DNA of 64,000 nucleotides from Pilimelia terevasa (GTDB lineage Bacteria > Actinomycetota > Actinomycetes > Mycobacteriales > Micromonosporaceae). Shown here in pieces: positions 21,846 to 30,700 of the stretch. The DNA lies in assembly GCF_014647915.1 (NCBI RefSeq), contig NZ_BMQC01000011.1, positions 1 to 64,000 of the forward strand. The letters run 5' to 3'. Below the pieces are notes generated by a model. That model ran no database searches and was not told the origin of the DNA. It saw only the letters and a program-made list of their open reading frames with translations. Each line of letters opens with the position of its first letter. Position 1 is the first letter of the stretch. The position numbers and the translations under genes are program-made.

Positions 21846-22189
21846 ACCCACCCGCAACTCATCGGCGCGGTCAAAGGTCTACCCGTCCAGGCGCGCAAGT
21901 CGCTGACCTGGGATTGCGGCTCTGAGATGGTCCGGCACAAGCAAATCACCGCCACCACGATGCCGGTCTACTTCGCCCGCCCCACTCACCCTGGCAGCGC
22001 GGCAGCAACGAGAACCTCAACCGGATCGTCCGCGAATACCTCCCCAAAGCCGTGAAAATCACCTCCAGCCCGGACTACCTCGCCATGGTCGCCGCTGAAA
22101 TCAACGACCAGCCCCGTGAGATCCTCGGCTGGAAGAAACCCTCCGAAGTATTCGCCGAGCTGATCAGCTCAGATGCTTCCACCGACTGA
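21846..22189 (+). pseudogene. IS30-family transposase, C-terminal fragment with frameshift
   Basis: The plus strand encodes the end of an IS30-type transposase. SLTWDCGSEMVRHK contains the second catalytic Asp region, and HSPWQRGSNENLNRIV the catalytic Glu region. The tail INDQPREILGWKKPSEVF is typical of the family, and the stop is TGA at 22187-22189. Between PVYFARP and HSPWQRG the frame changes near 21980, so even this fragment is broken. The 5' end meets the truncated IS5 gene head-on. Either one element inserted in the other and both were then deleted, or a recombination joined two remnants. Confidence 0.82.
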
Positions 22190-22218
22190 ACCTGCCGTCC
22201 GGCCGTGGGGGTCGTGAA

Positions 22219-24468
22219 TCAGCCTGCTGGCATCGTGAAGTGGAAGCGGCTCCCGCCGCCGGGGTTGTCGTCCACGGATATGGTGCCGCCGTGGCGTTGG
22301 ACGATCCGTCGGCAGATGGCCAGGCCGAGTCCGGTTCCCTGGTAGCTCCCGGTCGTGTGGGCGCGGTGGAATGAGTCGAAAACTCGCGCGTGCTGCGTGG
22401 TCGGGATTCCGATTCCGTGGTCGGCGATGACTACCTTGACGAGGCCGTCCGCGTGGCGTTCAGCGCTGATTTCGACGTGGGCCGGCTGGCCTGGCGTGGT
22501 GTACTTGAGCGCGTTGCCGATGAGGTTGTCGAGGAGTTGGCGGAGCATCGCCCGGTCCGCGCGTACGGTTACGGCCACCGCATGGATGTCGATGAGGGGC
22601 AGCGTCGCCGACGTGTGGGTGGGCCCGGCGCACAGATGGGCGGTACGTTCGGTCACGACTTCACGGACCGCCTGGTTCAGATCGATTTCCTCGATCTTTT
22701 GGTTCGCATCGCGGGCGGTCGCATAGCTGAGCAGGTCGTCGATCAGCCGTCGCATGCGCTCTATTCCCCGGAGTATGGAGTCGACATTGTCCCCGTGGTC
22801 GGCGCGTACCGGTTCGCCCGGCGGTGCGGCCGACTCCTCTTGGAGCAGTTCCGCGTAGGCGGCCACGCTAGCCAGCGGCGACTTGAGGTCGTGGGCGACG
22901 ACTCCGGCGAAGATGTTCAGTTCCTCGGTCTGTTCCAGTAGTTTGGCCTCGGTCAGCCGGCGTTGTGCGAGTTCCTGCTCCAGCAAGGCCGAGGCGACGG
23001 CGAGTTGCGCCTCGTGCTGCTTGCGGGCCGTGACGTCTCGCAGGACGGCGACTGCACCGGGGCGGGCGGCTCGGTGGTGCAGCGGCCGTGCGTTGACGCT
23101 GAGGACGGAACCGTCCGACGCGCCCCGGAAACCGATGATCATTTCTTCCCGGTCCACCGACTCGTCGCGCTGTGCCGCACGTGTCCACGGTAGGTCCTCG
23201 GTGTCGAATAACGAACCGTCCAGGCGATACGCCGGCTGGCTCGCCAGCCAGGCACTGTCGCCGGCGGGTCCGGTGATCGGGGCGGCGGCGCTGTTGTGGT
23301 GCACGAGTTGGCCCGACCGGTCCACCACGATTACCGCTTCGCTGATGCTGTCCATGATGAGTGCTAGCAGGTTCGCCTGGTCGCGGGCGGCGCGTTCTTG
23401 CCCGCGCAGCTGGGCAGTCGCGTCGGCCACCCGGGCTAGCGCTCGTGCACGGGCGCTGAGCAGCACGTACACGAGGACAGCGAGCAGCAGGGAGATGGCC
23501 GAGCCGGTCGCCGTCGCGCCGATGGGCAGCGACCGTCCGCTGCCGGGAAGGCTGGTGGCTGTCGCGGCGGTGTGGAGGCCCCACTGCTGCTGTGCCACGG
23601 GGATCGACACCGACCGGTGCAGGTCAGCGCCGGTCCCGTCACCCAGTTTGGCCACCGTGACCTGGGCGCCGCCTGCCCCCGGGGTGGTAAGGGTGACACC
23701 GAGCAAGTCTTGCGCGGTGCTCCGTAACGTCTGGCTGATGAAATCCTGGCCGCGCAGTCCCATCAGAATCCAGCCGCGAAAGGTGCGGCCCCCCGCACTG
23801 TCGACAGGGCTGTACACCGGCGCGGCGAGGACAAACGACATCTGCTGCTGGTCTACTGGCAGGCCGCGGTCGCGGAGGAGTTGGTAGGTGTCCGACACCA
23901 CGGTTTGACCAGTCCGCCGTGCCTCCGTCAGGGCAGCGCTGGGCTGGGGAGCGTTGCGGATGTCGATCCCGGCCAGCGTTGGGGCGCTGCCGTCGAGGTT
24001 GCGGCTGAAGACGGTGAACATGTGCGTCCCGCCCGGATCACCGGGGGCAGGTTTGAATACCAACCCGGCCGCGCCCCGGCCCCGCCAGAACCGCTGGACC
24101 GCCCCGTACCGGTCCCGCTCGGCGGGCACGACGAACACCACCCCAGAGGCACCACTAAGCCGTTGGGCGGCCAGCGGGGCGGTGATGTCTGCGAAATCAC
24201 CGGTCGTGAGTTCCGCTTGCGCGCCCACCGAGGCCGCCACATCACCGACAGCGTCGACATATCTGGTGGCCTCGGCGCCGACCGCCTGCTGCGCCAGAGC
24301 AGTCTGGCGATCCATCGTCTGACTCGCGACCTGGCCGCGCAGTCGCTCCAGGACGGCTACAGCGGCAAGTGTCAGACATATTCCCAGCCCGAGAGTGACG
24401 GCTGCCAACGCCAACGCGGAGCCGGGCTCCACGATCCGCCGCCATACTTCTCGGTTCGGCAACCGCAC
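22219..24468 (-). CDS. Membrane sensor histidine kinase with CHASE and PAS domains
   Basis: This is an orthodox histidine kinase of about 749 residues. An N-terminal membrane span (LALAAVTLGLGICLTLAAVAV) and a second one near residue 330 (AISLLLAVLVYVLLSARA) enclose a CHASE-like extracellular sensor that includes SGVVFVVPAERD. A cytoplasmic PAS domain follows (MDSISEAVIVVDRSGQLVHH). The dimerisation region carries the phospho-accepting His in GVVAHDLKSPLASV, and the ATPase domain shows DNLIGNALKYT, DHGIGIP and GTGLGLAICRRIV. The reading frame stays open well upstream, but GTG at 24468, just before the first membrane span and preceded by AGAGG, is preferred because it avoids overlap with the divergent gene. 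No response regulator is adjacent, although a hybrid kinase is divergently encoded. Confidence 0.85.
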   Translation of the reverse strand: MRLPNREVWRRIVEPGSALALAAVTLGLGICLTLAAVAVLERLRGQVASQTMDRQTALAQQAVGAEATRYVDAVGDVAASVGAQAELTTGDFADITAPLAAQRLSGASGVVFVVPAERDRYGAVQRFWRGRGAAGLVFKPAPGDPGGTHMFTVFSRNLDGSAPTLAGIDIRNAPQPSAALTEARRTGQTVVSDTYQLLRDRGLPVDQQQMSFVLAAPVYSPVDSAGGRTFRGWILMGLRGQDFISQTLRSTAQDLLGVTLTTPGAGGAQVTVAKLGDGTGADLHRSVSIPVAQQQWGLHTAATATSLPGSGRSLPIGATATGSAISLLLAVLVYVLLSARARALARVADATAQLRGQERAARDQANLLALIMDSISEAVIVVDRSGQLVHHNSAAAPITGPAGDSAWLASQPAYRLDGSLFDTEDLPWTRAAQRDESVDREEMIIGFRGASDGSVLSVNARPLHHRAARPGAVAVLRDVTARKQHEAQLAVASALLEQELAQRRLTEAKLLEQTEELNIFAGVVAHDLKSPLASVAAYAELLQEESAAPPGEPVRADHGDNVDSILRGIERMRRLIDDLLSYATARDANQKIEEIDLNQAVREVVTERTAHLCAGPTHTSATLPLIDIHAVAVTVRADRAMLRQLLDNLIGNALKYTTPGQPAHVEISAERHADGLVKVVIADHGIGIPTTQHARVFDSFHRAHTTGSYQGTGLGLAICRRIVQRHGGTISVDDNPGGGSRFHFTMPAG

Positions 24469-24604
24469 CGCCTGATCATCCCTCTGGCCGACGATATATA
24501 GTGTATTTTGGTAGAAATTACCACCAGTCGGGCAGCGCGGCGCTAGGACTGATGTAGCGTTGAAAGCAGCTCGATTCGACGATCGCCCGGGAAGTGGGCG
24601 AAGC

Positions 24605-26521
24605 ATGCACCAGGAAGTACCGGCGTTTTCGGATGTCCGTGGCCAAGTCGGGGTGGAGCCGCCGGCACGCTCCGTGTTCCCCGCCGTACTCGTAGCCGTC
24701 GCGACCATGAGCAGCCTCGCCATACTCGACGCGGCTGCTGGGCCGACGCTCATCTTGGCGGGTTTGTTGGCCGCAGGCCCCTGCCTCGCTGCATCGTCCG
24801 GCCGCCCCCGGGCGGTGCTGTTCGTCGGGGGCTACGCGCTCCTGCTCATCTCCGCACTCGCGTGGTGGCCCAACAGGATCTGGGGCACGACACACCACCT
24901 GCTCTTCCTGCTCAGCACCGCCGCCGTGACCGCGGTCAGTGTCATGCTCGCCCGCCATACCCAGCAGCTCGAGGCGTTCGCTGTCCAGTCCCAGGGGCCA
25001 CTGCGCACGCTTGCAGCCGTTGTCGCATCGACCGACGAAGCGATCATCGGCAAGACACTGCAGGGCGTTATCACGTCCTGGAACCCGGGCGCTGAACGGA
25101 TGTACGGCTACACCGCCGCAGAGGCGGTCGGATCCCATATCTCGCTCATCTGCGGACCTGCCGGTGACCAGGACCTTCCGATGCTGCTGGCCCAGGTCGC
25201 CGCTGGCCGCAGCATCCAGGAGTACGAGACCCAGCGCAGGCGTAAAGACGGCACAGACATCGACGTGGCACTCACCATCTCACCCATCCACGACGCCCGC
25301 GGGGTCGTCGTCGGGGCGGCGGCAGTCGCCCGTGACATCACCACGCGTAAGGAGGAGCAGGAGCGGCGCGACACCGTACAGGAACGCACCCGGCAGGCCC
25401 AGCGCATGCAGAGCCTCGGCCAACTCGCCGGCGGCGTCGCCCACGACTTCAACAACCTGCTGGCCATGATCCTGAACTTCACGGCGTTCGCCGCCGAACG
25501 CAGCGCGGCCGACGCCGCCGTACAGGCGGATCTGGACAAGGTCCGCAACGCCGCCGAGCGCGGCGCAGGACTTACCCGACAACTGCTGCTGTTCAGTCGC
25601 GGCGAGCAAACCAGCACCGACGTACTCGACGCCAACGACTCCATCACTGAGGCCTGCGCGATGCTCTCCCGGGCAATCAGCGCGGACATCACACTCGTCA
25701 CCACGCCGTACCACGAACCGGTGCTAATCAATGCTGACAGCGGCCAAATCCAGCAGGCACTGGTCAACCTCGCCATCAACGCCCGCGACGCGATGCCAAA
25801 CGGCGGCACCCTCCGCATCGAGGCCAGCCCCATCGATTTCGACGAACACCAGCCAGACTTCCAACCGCCCCTACCGTCCGGGCGCTACGCGTGCCTGACC
25901 GTCAGCGACACCGGCACTGGCATGAACGACGAGACACTCGCCCACATCTTCGATCCATTCTTCACCACGAAAGCGGTAGGCTACGGGACCGGCCTAGGAC
26001 TGGCCACCGTGTACGGCATCGTCACCGACGGCGGCGGCAGCCTCCACGTCAGCTCCACACTCGGCGCAGGTACCTCCCTCTCCCTGTACCTACCCCTGGC
26101 CTCCGGCTCGGGTCCGACCGCGAACTCCGCACCCTCCACTGCGGTCACACCGCTAGGACAGAACCAGACGGTCCTCGTGGTCGACGACCAGCCAGAAATC
26201 TGCGAAATGCTCACTCGAATCCTCGCCGCTGCCGGCTACCGCCCACTGTCGGCCACCGATGGACCGCAAGCGCTAAAAATCATGTCCGAGGAAAGCTGCG
26301 CGCTGCTAGTGACCGACACGGTGATGCCCGGGATGTCCGGCCGCCGCCTCGTCGAACTACTACGCCGCCTGCACCCCCACCTTCCCATCCTGTACATGTC
26401 CGGGGACGGCGCGGGCCTCCACGACGTCCCCTCCATCCCCCACGAAATCAGCTCCCTGGCAAAGCCATTCACGGCCAACGACCTGCTCCGGCAGGTCCAC
26501 GACCTAATCGGTGGCCGGTAG
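24605..26521 (+). CDS. Hybrid sensor histidine kinase with C-terminal receiver domain
   Basis: This protein of 638 residues (from ATG 24605; an in-frame TTG at 24560 would add 15) has several hydrophobic segments in the first 120 residues. A PAS domain follows, marked by ASTDEAIIGKTLQGVITSW and GYTAAEAVG. The HisKA domain holds the His in GGVAHDFNNLLAMIL, and the ATPase domain shows NLAINARDAMP, DTGTGM and GTGLGLATVYGIV. The C-terminal receiver starts at VLVVDDQPEICEML, with the phospho-acceptor Asp in LLVTDTVMPGMSG and the conserved Lys in SSLAKPF. The H-D-F-N-N form is typical of hybrid and NtrB-like kinases. It is divergent from the CHASE kinase, so the two share a control region and may act in one pathway; that is inference. 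Confidence 0.88.
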   Translation: MHQEVPAFSDVRGQVGVEPPARSVFPAVLVAVATMSSLAILDAAAGPTLILAGLLAAGPCLAASSGRPRAVLFVGGYALLLISALAWWPNRIWGTTHHLLFLLSTAAVTAVSVMLARHTQQLEAFAVQSQGPLRTLAAVVASTDEAIIGKTLQGVITSWNPGAERMYGYTAAEAVGSHISLICGPAGDQDLPMLLAQVAAGRSIQEYETQRRRKDGTDIDVALTISPIHDARGVVVGAAAVARDITTRKEEQERRDTVQERTRQAQRMQSLGQLAGGVAHDFNNLLAMILNFTAFAAERSAADAAVQADLDKVRNAAERGAGLTRQLLLFSRGEQTSTDVLDANDSITEACAMLSRAISADITLVTTPYHEPVLINADSGQIQQALVNLAINARDAMPNGGTLRIEASPIDFDEHQPDFQPPLPSGRYACLTVSDTGTGMNDETLAHIFDPFFTTKAVGYGTGLGLATVYGIVTDGGGSLHVSSTLGAGTSLSLYLPLASGSGPTANSAPSTAVTPLGQNQTVLVVDDQPEICEMLTRILAAAGYRPLSATDGPQALKIMSEESCALLVTDTVMPGMSGRRLVELLRRLHPHLPILYMSGDGAGLHDVPSIPHEISSLAKPFTANDLLRQVHDLIGGR

Positions 26522-26649
26522 TTTCGGCCGGGCTACCGGACTCCACGCCGCGGAACCCGATGCGCGGGCCACGGCAGGCCCGCGCCCGGCTCCAACTCGT
26601 TGAGGCGAACGACCAACCAGTGGCCGGGAGCGGCGTGCCGAGCAGCGGG

Positions 26650-27332
26650 GTGATGTCGGTCAGCCATAACCGGTCCGGAGCGGTGGCGGTGAACTCGCGG
26701 CCGACCAGGTCGTCCTGCACCGGCGGCCCCGACCGGCGCAGGCTCTTGCGAGCCCTGCGGGAAAACACCGACCAGATTCGCTGTTGAGCGCACAACCGCT
26801 GCACCCGGTTCTCGCCGGCGGCCACACCACGGTCGGTCAGTTCGTCGGCGATGAGCCGGTAGCCGAACGCCGGGTCGTCGGCGTGGATGTCGTAGGCGGC
26901 GTTGATCAGGTGGGCGTCGTCCCAGTCCCGCTGGCTGACCGGGTCAGCCTTCCATCGGTAGAACGCCTACTTGGAGAAACCCGACACCCGGCAGGTCACC
27001 GCCACGGGGATCCCGTCAGCAGCAAGGCCGAGGACAGCGGGTAGATCATTTTGGGGAGATGTCCCGGGCGAAGAACGCCGCCGCCCGGCGCAGGATCTCG
27101 TTCTCCTGCTCCAGCAGCTTGATCCGCCTCCGGGCCTCACGCAGGTCGGCGGACTGGACCGCGGTCACACCGGGCCGGTTTCCATCCTCGATGTCGGCCA
27201 GCTTCAACCAGCGGTGAAGACACGATTCGGAGATCCCGAATCCTTCGCGATCTGCGACAGCGGGGCCTCACCCCGGCGGCGGGCGACCGCGACGACGTCA
27301 CGACGGAACTCAGGCGGGAACGCTTTCGGCAC
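26650..27332 (-). pseudogene. Decayed IS3-family insertion sequence (orfA and orfB remnants)
   Basis: Reading the minus strand, orfA starts at GTG 27332 (PKAFPPEFRRDVVAVARRR), loses one base near 27240, and resumes as ESCLHRWLKLADIEDGNRP and then a leucine-zipper-like ARRRIKLLEQENEILRRAA, ending at 27046. orfB starts at the overlapping ATG 27049, shifts frame near 27020, and has a TAG where Gln is expected in FSK-AFYRW (26967-26969). It continues through DDPAFGYRLIADELTDRG to PDRLWLTDIT, where homology ends near 26650. With two frameshifts, one nonsense codon and no catalytic core it cannot transpose. The 130 bp between this end and the hybrid kinase stop show nothing recognisable. Confidence 0.85.
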
Positions 27333-27745
27333 GGGTGCATCCTTCCAGGAGGACCAAGATCCTCACAGGTCAAGAGTCAACCAAAACCGGGGCAGTCCCA
27401 TAGCGGACTAGTGGCACCCAGGTATGGAAGGTTTCTTACCCGACCCCGTGATCAACTTTTCTGTATGCCCCGGACCCAATCTGTGACGGTGGCCGCTGAG
27501 CTTCACGCCAGCGCTCCGCCGAGGCGCACGACGGGACGGTCACCCCGTATTTGCCAGGCTCGGCGCTGCCGTCGCTGTTGAGCGGACGCGCGGCGCTGCG
27601 TGGGCCGGCGATCCTGGCGCGCGGGGGCTGAGTTGCATTCGTAGGCGCGCGATGATTCGGTCGATTTATTGCCGATATTGGGCGTTATGCGCTATGTGCC
27701 GCTTAGCTTGATGGGGTAGGTGGTTGACGGTGGTGGGGGTTTGCG
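27333..27745. other. Intergenic stretch without a recognised gene
   Basis: About 410 bp between the IS3 remnant and the surface-protein gene. It is visibly less GC-rich than the surroundings near 27400-27480 and 27650-27700. It should contain the promoter of the surface protein, but no clear -35/-10 pair, terminator or short coding sequence could be supported. Confidence 0.5.
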
Positions 27746-30700
27746 GTGTCGGTGCGACCGTGCAATGGCTGGGTGCGGCGGCTGGTCGGGGTGTGTGCCG
27801 CGCTGGGGGTGGTCGCCGGGGTTGTGGCTGTGCCGGTGGGGGCGTGGGCGGCGCCGGTGTGTGGTGCGGGAACGGTGTCGGTGACGCGGGTGTCGGGTCC
27901 GACGCTGTATCTGGAGCCAGGGACGCTGAACAGCGCCTACGCGATGTACAAGGTCACCAATGTCAGCGGTGCCGGTTACCAGGATCTGTGGGTGCAGATC
28001 GGTTCGTTCGCGGGTCCCTCGATTGGTCTGGCGGCTTCGGAGACCGGGCGGGCGCACCCGGGCGCCGTGGCGAACGGTGCTAGTGCGAACGCGGCGTTCT
28101 ATCTGACCGCCTCTGCCGAGCATCTGGTGGCGGAGTCGCACAAGGTGAGCGTGTACACGACCCGCCCGGACCTGGCCGGGGGAGCGTTGTGTGAGGCGTC
28201 GTTCACGCTGGCGGCGGAGAACGACATCGCGGCGGCGGCGAATAAGGTGACGTCGGTGACCAGCAGTTCCACCCCGCAACTGGGTGGCAGGTTGACGATC
28301 ACGGTGGTGGGGGACACCGGCACCATCGGGGCGGCGGGCAAGTTCACGGCGACGCCGGCGTCGTATGCGAGTTGGCCGGCTAACGCCTACCGGCTGACCG
28401 GGTCGCGGATCACGATGACCGGCGGTAACACCGGTGTGCACACTGATGTGCTGTACCTGTCGGGGCTGAACTCGTCGTCGACGGACTACACGGCTGAGTT
28501 CACCTTCGCCGTGGTCGGTACCACCGCCTCGACGACCGCGGTGAGTCCGATGACGCACATCTCCAGCGGCACTCAGGTCAAGCACACGTCGACGTCGAAC
28601 TTCGGGAATCTGCCGGCGATTCCGCAAGTGGTCAACACCACCACCCTGGCGATGTCGGGGAGCCCCGGCTCCCTGCCGTCGCAGGGCGGGACCGGCACCT
28701 ACACCGTCACCATCACCAACACCGGCGGCGGGGCGAGCACCCTGGACGATGTGGTTGTCACCCTGCCCGTGGGCACCAGCTATGTGCCAGGGTCGGCGAC
28801 GTTCGCCGGGACCACCACCCCGGACCCGAGCATCAGCGGCAGCACGGCGACCTTCCTGAGCGGCCTGACTGTCCCGGCGAGCTCCAGCCGGACGTTGACG
28901 CTGCAGGTGACGGTGCCCGGCACACCGGGTGCCTATACCGCTTCGGCGACTGGACACATCGCCGCTGTGGCGGTGGACTCCACGCTGGGTACCGGCGACA
29001 GCGCGCCTCCCACCGCCGGGATCACTGTCGCCGGGCCGGCCCCTACGGTCACCGGGTTGAGCCCGACTACCGGCCCCGCGGCGGGCGGCACCAACGTCAC
29101 CATCACCGGTACCACCCTGACCGGCGCAACGGCCGTGACCTTCGGCAACCAGCCCGCCACGGGGTTCACGGTGGTCAACCCCACCACGATCACCGCCGTC
29201 ACCCCGCCGGGCAGCGGCGCTGTCGATGTCACCGTCACTACTCCTAACGGCACCTCCGCCGTGGTTCCCGCCGGTGTGTTCACCTACCAGGCGCCGCCGG
29301 TGCAGCCCCCCACACCAGCGAACCTGACCTCCACCGGCACCGGCACCACCGCGCAGACCGCTACGGTGACCATCCCCGCCGGCGGCACCGCCACCCTCCT
29401 GGACGCTCAGGGCAACCCCACCGCCGGCGCGGTCACCGTCACCGGCCAGGGCAGCTACAGCCTGTCCGGCACCACGATCACGTTCACCCCGGTCCTCGGC
29501 TTCACCGGCCAGGCCACACCCGTGGGCTACCGGGTCACCGACCAGTACCAGCAGTCCGGCAACGCCACCTACACCCCCACGGTCAACCCGCCCGCAGCCC
29601 CCAACCCCGGCAACCTCACCTCCACCGGCACCGGCACCGCAGCGCAGACTGCCACGATCACCATCCCAGCCGGTACGTCGGCGACCCTTCTGGACGGCCA
29701 AGGCAACCCCACCGCAGGAAACGTCACGGTCACCGGGCAGGGCAGTTACAGCCTGTCGGGCACGACGATCACGTTCACCCCGGTCCTCGGCTTCGCCGGC
29801 CAGGCCACACCCGTCGCCTACCGGATCACCGACGCCTACAACCAGTCCGGCGACGCCACCTACACCCCGACGGTCAACCCGCCCGCGGCGCCGAACCCGG
29901 GCAACCTCACCTCGACTGGTACCGGCACGGCAGCGCAAACCTCGACCGTCACCATCCCAGCCGGGATGTCGGCCACCTTGCTCGACGGCCAAGGCAACCC
30001 GACCGCGGGAACGGTGACGGTCACGGGCCAGGGCGGCTACAGCCTGTCGGGCACGACGATCACGTTCACCCCGGTCCTCGGCTTCGCCGGCCAGGCCACA
30101 CCCGTCGCCTACCGGATCACCGACGCCTACAACCAGTCCGGCGACGCCACCTACACGCCCACCGTCAACCCGCCCGCGGCGCCCAACCCACCCAACCGGA
30201 CCTCCACCGGCGTCAGCCCCGCCACCCAGTCGGTGACGATCACCCTCCCGGCCAACACCACCCCCACGCTGCTGGACACCCAAGGCAACCCCATCGGCGG
30301 GCCCGTCACGATCACCGGGGAAGGCGCCTACACCCTGTCCGGGGCCACCATCACCTTCACCCCACAGCAAACCTTCACCGGCACCGCTACCCCGGTCACG
30401 TACCGGCTCACCGACGCATACAACCAACACGGAGACGCCACCTACACCCCGACCGTCACCGCCGGCCTGCCCAACCCACCGCAGCCAAGCAACCTGACCT
30501 CCACCGGCACCGGCACCACCGCGCAAACCGTCACCGTGACCATCCCCACCGGCGGCACCGCCACCCTCCTGGACACTCAGGGCAACCCCACCGCCGGCGC
30601 GGTCACCGTCACCGGCCAGGGCAGCTACAGCCTGTCCGGCACCACGATCACGTTCACCCCGGTCCTCGGCTTCACCGGCCAGGCCACACCCGTGGGCTAC

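Noticed and set aside
24469-24753. Upstream extension of the CHASE histidine kinase by about 95 codons.
   Set aside because: It would overlap the divergent hybrid-kinase gene and gives a low-complexity peptide before the signal-anchor.
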